Assembly: GCA_963704875.1 (NCBI GenBank)
Contig: CAVPIA010000008.1
Coordinates: 1,488,001-1,552,000 of the forward strand
DNA from: CAMYOC01 sp963704875
GTDB lineage: Bacteria; Pseudomonadota; Gammaproteobacteria; Steroidobacterales; XN24
Direction: 5' to 3'
Length of the DNA: 64,000 bases
This document shows, piece by piece, positions 23,828 through 33,006 of the stretch. The stretch's first letter is position 1. The number at the start of each line of letters is the position of its first letter. The notes under the pieces were generated by a model. That model was not told the DNA's origin, searched no databases, and worked only from the letters and a program-made list of their open reading frames with translations. The position numbers were made by a program, and so were the translations under genes.

Positions 23828-25843
23828 TCAGCCTGCATGCCGGACGCCGCGTGGTGGCGGGGCGGCCGGCACAAACGCCGCATTCCGGTCTGTCAGATAG
23901 CGCAGGAAGACCGGAACCAGCAGTGACGCCCCGTACTCCGAGAGGTGATCTCCGTCACGGTAGATAAGCTTGCCCTCGTTGAGCAGCGGGCAATCGTCAT
24001 CGGCGCACAAAAACGGCTTCACTTCGAGATACCGGGATCCAGGTAACAAGCTCGTCACCATAAGCTGAATATCCTGTTCGAATGAATCAATCCCTGCCTG
24101 AAAGACGAGTTCTTCGGCCGTGGTGCTGCCCAGCCAAACCCGGCGCGCGATGTGATTCGCCACCGATTTGCCAAACTGCGAGCCGACCTCGGGTATGTCC
24201 TGGATCACGATCACATCGCGATCCTTCAATGCAGTTACGGTTCGCTCCAATCCCCGGCCGAATACCCTCTGATTCTCTGCCGGCGATCTCAGAACGGTCT
24301 CGTCGTCCATGATCAGATAACTGCTGTTGTCGTAGCCCTGACCCAGAAACGGGATGCGCCAATAACCGGCAAGAAAGATACGTTCCAGCGAGTCCCGGCT
24401 GTTGATGAATCGCAGCACCTCCTCATTCAGATGCTGGCACTGGTGCTCACCCTTGCGGTAAACGCCGCGCAGCGGGCGGCATCCATGGATCAAGACGCCC
24501 GAAGTGCCAAGTTCGGTCGCGGCGATATCCAAAGCGGTGGCAATCGATCGGGCATGCGAGTCGCCCCAGATCAGGAAGCTCGGCTCTGTCTCGCTGTTGC
24601 CGAGCATGCAGATATCGGCATCGTACTCGGGGTTGTTGGTGAACTGTCTGCAGGAGTCTTTCCATGAGCCCGCTTTGTGCGCGACGACTTCCCAGGCATC
24701 GGCCGGCACCCGGTGCGGCAGGCCAACAGTGATGATCACACCCAGGCAGGCTACAGAGACCAGCACCGCGCCCAGCGCAAGCTCCCTGGGTCTGCCGGCC
24801 GGTGTGGGTACGTGGGCGCTATGGCGGAAGCGGGTCTCGATGAATCGATAGGACAAATAGGCCAGCGCTACCGAAAGCGCGACGACAAACGGCCGGTTCA
24901 GGGCAGATTCCCAATACATATTGGTGTAAACCGTCACCGGCCAGTGCCAAAGATAGAGTGAATAGGAAATCAGCCCGATCGCCACCAGCGCCTTCAGACT
25001 GAGGATTCGGGACACGATGGTCTGGTGGTGCTCGCCCGAATAGATAATCAGCGCCGTGCCCAGTACCGGCGGGACAGCGTTGATCCCCGGAAACAGCGAC
25101 GTCTCGTCCAGCACGAACATCGGCAACACGATCAACACCGCGCCGAGCAGGCTTAACACTGTTGCTGTGGATAGCTTCTTGATCTGCGGCAAGACCCCCA
25201 GGCTCAGGAATACGCCGGCGAGCAATTCCCACGCGCGGGTCGGGATCATATAAAAAGCGAACTTCGCATTGGCCTGCACGACCAGCAGGTTCGCTGCCAG
25301 TGAAAACACCAGCAGGCTCGACAGAATCCAGACCATCACGCGGCGCGTGCAGCGTGACGCGAGCAGGTAGGCCAATGCCGGGAAAGCGATATAAAACTGC
25401 TCCTCGATACCCAGCGACCAGGTATGCAGCAGCGGCGTGATCGCAATGTCCAGACCGAAATACGTGCTCGAGGTGGCCCAGAAATAGACGTTGGGAACGA
25501 ACGCCGCTGCCGCCAGCGCAGACTGAGCGAGGTCTATGTACTCGGCGGGCAGAAGCACGAAGTAGCCGGCTGCCAGGGTCGCCAGCAGCACCAGCAGCAA
25601 TGCCGGCACGATCCGCCGGATGCGCCGCTCGTAGAAGCGTGCATAGGAAAATCTGCCCAGAGCGACGTCGTTCAGAATGATCGAACTGATCAGGTAACCG
25701 GAGATGACAAAAAAGATATCAACGCCTATGAAGCCGCCGGATATCCATTCGTAGCCTGCGTGGAATAGCACGATCGGAAGTACTGCGACGGCGCGCAAGC
25801 CATCTATGTCAGATCGGTATTTGATGATGGGCCCGGAAATCAT
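23828..25843 (-). CDS. OafA/YrhL-type acyltransferase with C-terminal SGNH domain
   Basis: 671 residues. The N-terminal ~370 residues form the acyltransferase-3 membrane domain: YRSDIDGLRAVAVLPIVLFH (8-27) with the signature Arg and His, GGFIGVDIFFVISGYLI, and about ten membrane segments. The C-terminal ~250 residues are a periplasmic SGNH domain with the nucleophile block WGDSHARS and the DGDHLSEYG block supplying Asp and His. Such fusions O-acetylate surface polysaccharides, lipopolysaccharide O-antigen or peptidoglycan: the membrane part moves the acetyl group and the SGNH part transfers it. The gene is monocistronic; the acceptor glycan cannot be named. Confidence 0.92.
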   Translation of the reverse strand: MISGPIIKYRSDIDGLRAVAVLPIVLFHAGYEWISGGFIGVDIFFVISGYLISSIILNDVALGRFSYARFYERRIRRIVPALLLVLLATLAAGYFVLLPAEYIDLAQSALAAAAFVPNVYFWATSSTYFGLDIAITPLLHTWSLGIEEQFYIAFPALAYLLASRCTRRVMVWILSSLLVFSLAANLLVVQANAKFAFYMIPTRAWELLAGVFLSLGVLPQIKKLSTATVLSLLGAVLIVLPMFVLDETSLFPGINAVPPVLGTALIIYSGEHHQTIVSRILSLKALVAIGLISYSLYLWHWPVTVYTNMYWESALNRPFVVALSVALAYLSYRFIETRFRHSAHVPTPAGRPRELALGAVLVSVACLGVIITVGLPHRVPADAWEVVAHKAGSWKDSCRQFTNNPEYDADICMLGNSETEPSFLIWGDSHARSIATALDIAATELGTSGVLIHGCRPLRGVYRKGEHQCQHLNEEVLRFINSRDSLERIFLAGYWRIPFLGQGYDNSSYLIMDDETVLRSPAENQRVFGRGLERTVTALKDRDVIVIQDIPEVGSQFGKSVANHIARRVWLGSTTAEELVFQAGIDSFEQDIQLMVTSLLPGSRYLEVKPFLCADDDCPLLNEGKLIYRDGDHLSEYGASLLVPVFLRYLTDRNAAFVPAAPPPRGVRHAG

Positions 25844-26204
25844 TTGTCAGCGATCTGTAGTGTCTGCCGGAAATATACACCGATCGGGAATTGCCCGTGC
25901 GCCCGGAAGACGTGCGCACGGCAGATGGTGACCCACCTCCGCCGAAGGGTGCGAGCGCGCTCAATAGGCAAGCCGGGTGGCGGGGCGGTTGGGTTGCGCG
26001 GGAGGGGTCTCGCGGCAAGGGCGTGGAGCGGGTGATGAGAATCTAACCAAGGTTATTAGCTTTGGAAGCTGATCCGGGGCTCGCCCTGGTCCCACTCGCT
26101 ACAAGCATTTCAGCGAATACGGTCCCTCAGAAGAGCCTGCCTCTGCTGCTCTCGTGAGGGTGGGCTGGGGCCGAAAGCAGACGTCCGCTTTCGGCCAGAA
26201 TCGG
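25844..26204. other. Gene-free stretch with a strong hairpin
   Basis: No supported gene in these 361 bases. A perfect 10-bp inverted repeat GGCCGAAAGC / GCTTTCGGCC with an 8-base loop lies at 26169-26196, directly downstream of the minus-strand DUF4440-like gene. It may act in termination but has no T-tract. Its core (GTCCGCTTTCGGCCAGAA) recurs in related form at 26689-26709 and 33860-33884. Confidence 0.6.
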
Positions 26205-26651
26205 TCAATCGGCAGTGAACCGCACGGACTGCCACGCTACGAGCTGCCAATTCGTGTCAACCCTTCTGGAGACCTCGAGGAAGCGAATCGTAAACGTCAT
26301 GCGTTCTCCACTGTAAATCAAGTCCATATCGGACAAACCCGTAACTACGGCGATGTTACCGAATACACGGACTTCAACATCTCGTCGCTTAGCAGCAAGA
26401 TAATCGATTCTTTTGGATTCAATCGTCGAGAGAAATTGTGCCTTAGATTCGACGCTTCCCCTCGTGTGCGAGTAGTGCAGATCGTCAACGAGAAGCTCAT
26501 TTAACCTGGCAAGATCCTCTTCGATCATTGCTTGAAAACGGGCGTCCTGCGAGGCGAGGACGTCGTCTTCCAACTCACCTGCGTTCGTCACGCTTAAAAA
26601 CACGACAGAAAAGACGGCCACCAACAACACATTACTCAAACGACATCGCAT
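26205..26651 (-). CDS. Exported DUF4440 / NTF2-like protein
   Basis: 148 residues with a cleavable signal (LSNVLLVAVFSVVFLSVTNAG). The mature part follows the DUF4440 pattern: DDVLASQDARFQAMIEEDLA, a LLVDDLHYSHTRG strand, VFGNIAVVTGLSD and a C-terminal WQLVAWQSVRF strand. The fold is an NTF2-like cone with a pocket; enzymatic roles are not established for this group. A periplasmic location is predicted. It is slightly less GC-rich than its neighbours, with more A-rich codons, which could reflect a more recent arrival. It is close to tRNA-Gly. Confidence 0.82.
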   Translation of the reverse strand: MRCRLSNVLLVAVFSVVFLSVTNAGELEDDVLASQDARFQAMIEEDLARLNELLVDDLHYSHTRGSVESKAQFLSTIESKRIDYLAAKRRDVEVRVFGNIAVVTGLSDMDLIYSGERMTFTIRFLEVSRRVDTNWQLVAWQSVRFTAD

Positions 26652-26688
26652 CCGTCTTCTGCCCCCTGTGGTTGTAGAATTGGCCAGT

Positions 26689-26709
26689 GTCCGCTTTGGT
26701 CAAAAGCGG
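26689..26709. repeat. Intergenic hairpin element, copy B
   Basis: GTCCGCTTTGGTCAAAAGCGG: stem CCGCTTT / AAAGCGG with loop GGTCA, upstream of the DUF4440-like gene. It shares the GTCCGCTTT and GGYCARAA pieces with copies at 26179-26204 and 33860-33884. Confidence 0.5.
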
Positions 26710-26757
26710 CCTTTTGACAGAGCCCAAACCGCTGGGCAACCACAGGATACCAAATAG

Positions 26758-26786
26758 CTGACGGGCTGCTCCCGCTGGGCTAAAAT
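26758..26786 (+). promoter_or_regulatory. Promoter of tRNA-Gly
   Basis: -35 CTGACG (26758-26763) and -10 TAAAAT (26781-26786) with 17-base spacing; the mature tRNA starts ten bases after the -10. Confidence 0.65.
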
Positions 26787-26796
26787 CCGACCGGTG

Positions 26797-26870
26797 GCGG
26801 GCGTCGTATAATGGTATTACCCTAGCTTCCCAAGCTAGAGACGAGGGTTCGATTCCCTTCGCCCGCTCCA
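26797..26870 (+). tRNA. tRNA-Gly (anticodon CCC)
   Basis: A 74-base cloverleaf including an encoded CCA. Acceptor stem GCGGGCG / CGCCCGC, anticodon stem CTAGC / GCTAG with loop TTCCCAA (anticodon CCC at 26829-26831), and T-arm with GGTTCGATTCC. It reads GGG codons. Confidence 0.97.
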
Positions 26871-26987
26871 TTTTCTTCCCCGGCCAGGAATGTAGTCGTC
26901 AGAGCAAAGGCGAGGCCACGGTTCAAGCGACAGGGTCAAACAGGCTTTGATGCCATCCGGCCTGAGCGTGCCGGAGACGCCCTGAGT

Positions 26988-28259
26988 TTATTGTTCCTGC
27001 GGCGAATTGACGACGCCGGCGGCCTGCAGATCCCGATACATGCGTTCGGCGATAATCCGGTTGGCGCCATCGTTGTAATGAATCGGATCGTTGTAGACAC
27101 AGTCCTCAACGTCCTCGAACAGACGTCGCAGATCGGCAAACTCCACCCGATCGGCGTGGCGGTAGGATTCGGCCAGTGCCCTATAGGTCTGCGCATAGCC
27201 GCTGAACGCGGCGCGCATGATTTCCGCATAGCGTGCTTCATCGATCGTCGGTCCAAGGCGACCAATCATCAATTTCGTGTCCGCTGCCCGTTCGCAGCTC
27301 AGGTCCTTGTACTCCCAGGGATGTGGCTGCAGGTAGGCGAACAACCAGATCCCTTGTTGCGCTGCCCAGGCGGCGGCGAAATCAAGATTGGTTTCAAGCA
27401 CGGAACGAAACCCGGGGTCATTCTTCGCCACCCAATCTGACAACTGGCGGTTCGGCAGCGTCTCGTATATCGCCGCCCGCTGTTCACGCACCGAATCCGC
27501 TCGGGTCTTACCCAGATACTCCTCCACCAGAAAATAGGAGTAGGTCATCAGGATCGGCGGCGTGCGGGTATCGCCGCTGAGTTGGTTCATCGCATCAAAA
27601 TAGTGGTAGCTGAAATCTGCCCAATTCATCATGGGCGCATCGATCCCCTCGCGAAGATGCTCCAGGTGGGCGTAATGCGCGTCATTGAACCCATCCAGCA
27701 TGATCACTACGTCGGGCCTCAAATACACCACCTCGGTGATTAGTTTGGTGAGCTCTCCATATGAGTAGTTGCCGCCCATGCCGAAGTTCAGCACCTGGTA
27801 GGTCCTGCCCGCGGATTCATTTTCTTTCAGCAATTGCTCAAGCACCGCAGCGATGGTCTTGTCATTGCCGCTGGCGGTGGCGCCGGCGGCGCTACTGCCG
27901 CCAAGCATTGCGATACGAATCAGGGCGTCCGGTTTCTCCGGAAAAGGTTCGGGCTCGTGCTCACCGTTGAGAATCAGGCCGTGCCGACCTATTTTCAAGC
28001 CGGAAAACTCACTGCCGGCGCGAAATGCGTACTGCGTGATGGGGGAAAACTGATACTCACTATGCGGTTTCGCGTGCGCGCCACGCCAGTCAAGCAGCGG
28101 ATGCCGCGACCACAGTGCGGATGCAGCCTGAGTCATGCTGATCTGAGCTGTCTGGGTCATCCGCCAAGCGAGTATGCCAAACGAGCACAGCTCCATCATC
28201 AGCAGGGTGACCACCGAAATCACTGCGTAGGTGCGTATGGTCCTGGTGAGCTGGCTCAT
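26988..28259 (-). CDS. Membrane-anchored SGNH/GDSL hydrolase family protein
   Basis: About 423 residues starting MSQLTRTIRTYAV. One N-terminal membrane segment (about 11-32) is followed by a periplasmic SGNH domain: block I in the form MLGGSSAAG (Ser near 122), the Gly-containing block FGMGGNYS, block III DGFNDAHY and block V DPIHYNDGANRIIAERM with Asp and His near the end. It is expected to be an esterase or acyltransferase acting on an exported molecule. The protein is like the SGNH proteins found in exopolysaccharide loci. It lies 142 bases downstream of the spermidine-synthase-like gene on the same strand and may be cotranscribed. Confidence 0.83.
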   Translation of the reverse strand: MSQLTRTIRTYAVISVVTLLMMELCSFGILAWRMTQTAQISMTQAASALWSRHPLLDWRGAHAKPHSEYQFSPITQYAFRAGSEFSGLKIGRHGLILNGEHEPEPFPEKPDALIRIAMLGGSSAAGATASGNDKTIAAVLEQLLKENESAGRTYQVLNFGMGGNYSYGELTKLITEVVYLRPDVVIMLDGFNDAHYAHLEHLREGIDAPMMNWADFSYHYFDAMNQLSGDTRTPPILMTYSYFLVEEYLGKTRADSVREQRAAIYETLPNRQLSDWVAKNDPGFRSVLETNLDFAAAWAAQQGIWLFAYLQPHPWEYKDLSCERAADTKLMIGRLGPTIDEARYAEIMRAAFSGYAQTYRALAESYRHADRVEFADLRRLFEDVEDCVYNDPIHYNDGANRIIAERMYRDLQAAGVVNSPQEQ

Positions 28260-28401
28260 TTGAAAACTGAAAAGATCGGCGGCGCCAGATCCGAGCCGCC
28301 GGCATTCCGGCTGGTCCGGGAAGCATGGCATGTGAACACAAAGCTATGCCGGTCAATCGAGGCTAGCGCTCGCCGCGCAAAAGAACATGTTTCTCGCTTG
28401 T

Positions 28402-31140
28402 TCAACGATGGTCGAAGCGAGGCTCGGGCACACCCGCATCCTTGTCATAGAGTGCTCTTGCACGCCGTGTCATCTGTTGCCGTCGTCCCGGATTGGCCTG
28501 AGTCAGGGCGATATAGGAATACTGAGCATAGATCCGCGCGCGCAAACTGTCGTTCCATGGCGCCATGGCCAGGGCTTCGTCGAACAGGCGGTAGGTGTCG
28601 TCCAGCGGGATGCCGCCGAGAAATCGCTGGAACGCTTCCAGAAAACGAAACTCTGCGGCAAACGTCTGCTCCAGCCGCGCCGGGTCCGCCGAGTCCATTG
28701 CGACGCTGGCCAGGAAGTCCGGGTATTGCCGGCGTTTCAGATCGAGAAAGAACGCCTGATTGGCGATGACTTTGGCGACTCTGTCCCTGGCGTATTCCCA
28801 GGGCTGATAAAACTCATAGCGCGGGTGGTCCAGCGTGTTCAACGGTGCGTCTGCGACGGCATCCCGGATGATGCTTTGATCGGCGACAAAATGCGGGATC
28901 AAAGCATCGGCTGAAGTCAGACCGTAGGGCTCGAGACTGACGAGCGCCTCGCGGCGCTGCTCGAATCGACGATCAATTGCCTCCGCATCAATCGCTACCG
29001 GCTGCCGCGAGCCAATCAGGATGGAATTGAACGGACCCAGCCGGCCAGCAGGCAGGAAACTCCATAGCTGAACGTAAGGGAAGGCCTGGGCAAAGGTATT
29101 CAGGATCATCCGATACTGACGTGGTGGCAAGGTCGCAGGTACCCACTGCGCGACCAGACCATCAGGCGTGAGATGGTCGAGCAACAGCTGGTAGTAATCC
29201 GCCGAATAGGAGAACCCGTTCGACGCGTATTCGTCGGCGGTCTTTTCGTCGGCAGAGATGACCTGGTATCGGTGCGAAGTGGTGCGCAGGAAATTGCCGA
29301 CGTCATCGCTGACGATCTGCAATCTCGGATCGTCAAGGATCTGCCGGTTTTCCCGGGCGAACCAGCCGGCGCCTTCGATCACGCTGGGTTCGATTTCGAC
29401 CACCGTGATCTGCTGCAGATCAGGATGCCGGGCGCTTTGCCCGGCAAGTATCCCTGACCCGAGACCGATGGACAGTTCAGTCGTGTTGTTGTCGGTGAGC
29501 AAACGCGGCAGGTGCGCCAGCAATAACTGCTTGTACTCAGTGTTGCCGGTACCGCCGATGATAATGCCGTCCACACTCATATGCTTTTCCCCGTTTGCCG
29601 GATCGGAAAAAACCTTGGTGGTGGCCAACGGCCCTTCGCGGTAATACAGCGTCTGGTGATCCGGTCGCTCGCTTTTCGCCGGGAACTGAAACTTCAGCGG
29701 CGCCTGTGTCATCAGCAGCAAACACAACAACAGTAATGCGGGTAGGCCGGCTTTCCATGCCGGACTGGCAGGCGGCCGCAACAGGCGGGTTGCAAGGATG
29801 GCGATGCCCAGGGTGACGTTGAGAACCGCCATGCTGAGGATGCCCCTTTGTATGCCCAGCCATCCAAGCAGAAACACGCCGGGTAGCAGCGCGCCCAACA
29901 CGTTGCCGAGCGTGTTGATCGCATAGACACGCCCCACCGATGCACCGGTCTGACTGAGCTTGCGTACCGCAAGATGACCCACCAGCGGGAAGGTTGCCCC
30001 GATCAGCGCAGCCGGCACCAGCATGACAAGAAATGACACACCGAAACCGCTTAGCACCAGTGGTATCGGGTCGGCCGAGATGCCCAGCAGGGTACGGCTC
30101 ATCGATTGCGGGTCCCCGATGGCGAACAGGGTCGGCAGGGCCAGCGCCGACAGCACCCCAAGCAGCACCTGGATCCAGCCGAATATCGCGACCCGGTCGC
30201 GGAAACGATCGATCGCAAAACGCACCAGATAGCTGCCTAGCGCGATACCCGTCAGGAATGCGCTGAGCATTGTGGTTAGCGCATATGTCGAGTTACCGAG
30301 GATAAACACCAGCGAGCGAGTCCAGTAGATCTCGTAGGCGAAAGAGGTGAAACCGGAGATGCCGAGTCCAAACAGGACGACACGCAGCGCCCAGGCGTCA
30401 GGAAGATCGGGGGCGTTCTCCCGGGCCGCGACGACCGCGTCGCCGCGGGGCACCGAGGCGGGTTTCGATGCGGCCGTGGCTTGCGCGCTCAGCCTGGTGC
30501 CGGTGTCATGCCGCGAAGCGACCCAGGCAACTGCGCCGATCAGTAGATTGCCGATCACGGCGGAGAAAACCGGCATATGGATTCCGTAACGGCCGATCAA
30601 CACGAATCCGGTCAACACTACGCCCGTCACGGCACCCAGCGTGTTAATCGAATACAGCGTGCTGAGCTGGGCGCCGATGCGTTCTGATCGGGTCACCAGG
30701 AAGCGGCTCAACACTGGCAGGGTCGCTCCCATCAGCACGGTAGGTACCATGACCAGCAGGAAGGCCGCAGCAAAGCGGGCCAGGGCCAGCAGCATCGGCG
30801 AGCCGCCGAGCATCCCGTGCACCACTGGAAAAACATCCACCATGCGATCCAGCGCAAGATGCGCCAGCAGCGCGGATAGCGCGATGCCAAGCTCCAGCCA
30901 CGCGTAAAGTCGCAGGCCATTTGGGCTGCGATCGGCGAGCTTTCCCAGGGTCCAGCTGCCGAGGGCCATACCCGCCATGAATGCCGCCAGCACGGTTCCG
31001 ACCGCAAGCGCGGTCGAGCCAAACACCTGCGTCATCATTCGGGCCCAGACAACCTGATAGACCAGGGCCAGCGCGCCGGAAAAGAAGAACAGCAGCAGGA
31101 TCAGCGCGAACGACGGCGGGTGAGTACTCTTCCGGCTCAT
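28402..31140 (-). CDS. Polytopic membrane protein fused to a spermidine-synthase-like domain
   Basis: 912 residues. The N-terminal ~480 residues have about 12-14 membrane segments in two similar halves: SGALALVYQVVWARM (21-35) with GTVLAAFMAGMALGSW (48-63) is echoed by ISGFTSFAYEIYWTRS (261-276) with TTMLSAFLTGIALGSY. Each half also has a ...IGAT.P... and Y.INTLG motif. The C-terminal part resembles the Rossmann fold of spermidine synthase, with SIGLGSG and TVVEIEPSVI, and YQVISADEKTADEY where the catalytic Asp is expected. The Gly-rich loop and active site differ from true aminopropyltransferases, so polyamine synthesis is not assured. A TPR-like tail follows. These fusions are common in environmental bacteria and uncharacterised. 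Confidence 0.85.
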   Translation of the reverse strand: MSRKSTHPPSFALILLLFFFSGALALVYQVVWARMMTQVFGSTALAVGTVLAAFMAGMALGSWTLGKLADRSPNGLRLYAWLELGIALSALLAHLALDRMVDVFPVVHGMLGGSPMLLALARFAAAFLLVMVPTVLMGATLPVLSRFLVTRSERIGAQLSTLYSINTLGAVTGVVLTGFVLIGRYGIHMPVFSAVIGNLLIGAVAWVASRHDTGTRLSAQATAASKPASVPRGDAVVAARENAPDLPDAWALRVVLFGLGISGFTSFAYEIYWTRSLVFILGNSTYALTTMLSAFLTGIALGSYLVRFAIDRFRDRVAIFGWIQVLLGVLSALALPTLFAIGDPQSMSRTLLGISADPIPLVLSGFGVSFLVMLVPAALIGATFPLVGHLAVRKLSQTGASVGRVYAINTLGNVLGALLPGVFLLGWLGIQRGILSMAVLNVTLGIAILATRLLRPPASPAWKAGLPALLLLCLLLMTQAPLKFQFPAKSERPDHQTLYYREGPLATTKVFSDPANGEKHMSVDGIIIGGTGNTEYKQLLLAHLPRLLTDNNTTELSIGLGSGILAGQSARHPDLQQITVVEIEPSVIEGAGWFARENRQILDDPRLQIVSDDVGNFLRTTSHRYQVISADEKTADEYASNGFSYSADYYQLLLDHLTPDGLVAQWVPATLPPRQYRMILNTFAQAFPYVQLWSFLPAGRLGPFNSILIGSRQPVAIDAEAIDRRFEQRREALVSLEPYGLTSADALIPHFVADQSIIRDAVADAPLNTLDHPRYEFYQPWEYARDRVAKVIANQAFFLDLKRRQYPDFLASVAMDSADPARLEQTFAAEFRFLEAFQRFLGGIPLDDTYRLFDEALAMAPWNDSLRARIYAQYSYIALTQANPGRRQQMTRRARALYDKDAGVPEPRFDHR

Positions 31141-31205
31141 GCGCCGATGGTACCGGAAATATTATCGAGGCTAATTGCGGATCAGATGTCGCTGGGGCCC
31201 GGGCC

Positions 31206-31889
31206 CTAGCGACGCACGATCGCCCACCAGCGAGCGATATTGAGCAGGCTCATCAGCGACGCGGCGACATAGGTCAGAGCGGCGGCGGTGAGTAGCCGTC
31301 TGGCGTGACGATGATCTTCAGGCTTGAGGATCTCGCCTTGTTCGAGCATTGGCATGGCGCGGGAAAAGCTGGCGTCAATTTCTGTCGGCAGTGTGATCAG
31401 GTGCACCAGCGTGGCAGTGCCAAGGCTGGCGAGCCCGCCAAGAAAAACCAGCGCGCCGACACCCGGCGCTCTTGAGATCATGCCGATAAACGGTGAGGCC
31501 ATCAGGATGGCAGCGCCAAAACGTTCGACGCCCCGGGTCAGGCCGACCAGTCGTGTGCGCATCCGGAGTGGCGGATAACCCTGGTGGTCCTGCAGCGCAT
31601 GGCCGACTTCATGTGCGGCCACGGTCACCGCGGCCAGTGAGCGGCTGTCGAAGTGCTTGTCGCTGAGCCGGACCGCCTTTTCCTGTGGGTCATAGTGATC
31701 GCCGGCTTCGGTGCGCTCCACTCTTACCTGTGTCAGCTCCAGTGCGGCGAGCAGTTGCCGAGCGATCTCGGCGCCGGTTTCCCGATAGCGATCTTCAGGC
31801 TGGCTATAGCGCTGCATCACCCGTTGCACCCAGATTCCGGGTCCAAAGACGACGGCAAGGACGATGACTGCGAGCAGTAACAGGTGCAT
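31206..31889 (-). CDS. YugP-like neutral zinc metallopeptidase
   Basis: 227 residues of the Zn_peptidase_2 type. There is an N-terminal membrane segment (1-20), the zinc-binding helix VAAHEVGHALQDHQGYPPL with HEVGH at about 92-96, and three more membrane segments (about 115-215), plus LPTEIDASFSRA where the third zinc ligand (Glu) is expected. The family is membrane-embedded with an intracellular or periplasmic protease domain; the substrate is not known. The protein is of full family length. It is separated by 65 bases from the spermidine-synthase-like gene and may be in the same leftward unit. Confidence 0.9.
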   Translation of the reverse strand: MHLLLLAVIVLAVVFGPGIWVQRVMQRYSQPEDRYRETGAEIARQLLAALELTQVRVERTEAGDHYDPQEKAVRLSDKHFDSRSLAAVTVAAHEVGHALQDHQGYPPLRMRTRLVGLTRGVERFGAAILMASPFIGMISRAPGVGALVFLGGLASLGTATLVHLITLPTEIDASFSRAMPMLEQGEILKPEDHRHARRLLTAAALTYVAASLMSLLNIARWWAIVRR

Positions 31890-31959
31890 GGAGACCTATC
31901 ATAAGCCGACTGGCTCAGGTCGCACAGCAGCCTCACCGCCGCTGGCAGGCGGTGGGAAA

Positions 31960-32841
31960 TCAAAGTCCGCGCTGCCACTCCTGGCGCAAAGAAGCCTGCT
32001 CAGGACGCTGGATAGCGGTCCTCACCGCTTCCAGCAAGCGCTGCTTGTCCCGGTTGAGCGTTCCTTTCAGGACCAGATAGTTTGACGCATGGTCGCTGCG
32101 GAAGATCGTGCTCTCCAGCTCGAGTGTTTCAAGCAGCCACTCCATTTCGCGGAACAGAGCGTGCTGATTGAGGGGCTCAAACTCGCCGTTGAAACCCTGC
32201 TGATAACGCTCGACGCCCAGCGGGAAACTCACCACCAGCGTGGCCAGGTAATCCGGCTGGGCCGCGTTCATCAGCCGCGCAGAGTTGACCGCATGTTGTT
32301 CGCTGTAGCGCGTGCCGCCCATACCGTTGAGGATCATCACTGAACTCTTCGCACCCGCGGCCTTTATCTTGCACAAAGCATGCAGAGACGATTCATAGGT
32401 CTCGCCCTTTGATACGCGCTCAAGCACCATGTCATCGCCGGATTCGCAGCCCACATAGAACAGGCTCAAACCCAGTTCCCGGAGCCTGGCCAGCTCACCC
32501 ACGGTCTTGTGGCGCAGGTTGCGGGGCAAGCAGTAGCTGGCCACGCGCTGCACGCCCGGCAGATGGCGTCTGATGCTCTCAAGGACAAGTCGCAAACGGC
32601 GGTAGGACAAGGCCATCGCGTCGCCATCGGCAAGGAATACCCGTCGCACCAGGTAGCCGCTTGCCGCGATCCGTGCCAGATCGTCATCCAGTTCGGATTG
32701 CGGCTTGAAACGGAACCGCTTTTGCGGCTGCGTATACATCTCGCAGAAAGTGCAGCGGTTCCAGGAGCACCCGTTGGTTACCTGCAGAATCAGGGAACGC
32801 GCTTCCGAGGGTGGACGGTAGACGGGCTCGATGTATTCCAT
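31960..32841 (-). CDS. Radical SAM protein with CX4CX2C cluster motif
   Basis: 293 residues. The iron-sulfur motif is C25-SWNR-C30-TF-C33, that is CX4CX2C instead of the more usual CX3CX2C; a group of radical SAM proteins related to COG1032 shares the 'NGCSxNxCTFC' form. Then come VFLADGDAMALSYRRL, LFYVGCESGDD and SVMILNGMGG, the expected SAM-barrel strands. There is no C-terminal extra Fe-S domain, so the reaction cannot be predicted. The start MEYIEPVYRPPSEARSLILQ is at 32841. The gene lies upstream of the zinc peptidase, 70 bases apart. Confidence 0.9.
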   Translation of the reverse strand: MEYIEPVYRPPSEARSLILQVTNGCSWNRCTFCEMYTQPQKRFRFKPQSELDDDLARIAASGYLVRRVFLADGDAMALSYRRLRLVLESIRRHLPGVQRVASYCLPRNLRHKTVGELARLRELGLSLFYVGCESGDDMVLERVSKGETYESSLHALCKIKAAGAKSSVMILNGMGGTRYSEQHAVNSARLMNAAQPDYLATLVVSFPLGVERYQQGFNGEFEPLNQHALFREMEWLLETLELESTIFRSDHASNYLVLKGTLNRDKQRLLEAVRTAIQRPEQASLRQEWQRGL

Positions 32842-32969
32842 GCGCGATTATATGCACGACTTGTCAGCCGCTGGCCGTGGCTAATCCCTTGCCGGACCCG
32901 GATCGGCACACAATCGCCTTTCCCACGAGAGCTCAGCTTCCCATCGGCTTCGTTCGCTGATACAAAGCT

Positions 32970-33006
32970 ATAGGAAAAACCTATTAATTAAATGATAAAT
33001 ATCCAT
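32970..33006 (+). promoter_or_regulatory. OxyR-type operator upstream of dps
   Basis: Four tetranucleotides at exactly 7-base spacing: ATAG (32970), CTAT (32981), ATGA (32992) and CCAT (33003). The first two match the OxyR consensus fully and the last is one base off; the third is a 2/4 match. This is the ATAG-N7-CTAT-N7-ATAG-N7-CTAT layout of the OxyR site. The patch is AT-rich compared with surroundings. The dps start is about 230 bases downstream, leaving a long leader (33012-33236) in which I see no gene. Confidence 0.6.

Noticed and set aside
26632..26871. Minus-strand reading frame starting MERAKGIEPSSLAWEARV
   Set aside because: It is the well-known artefact translation of the antisense of tRNA-Gly; the tRNA is clear at 26797-26870.
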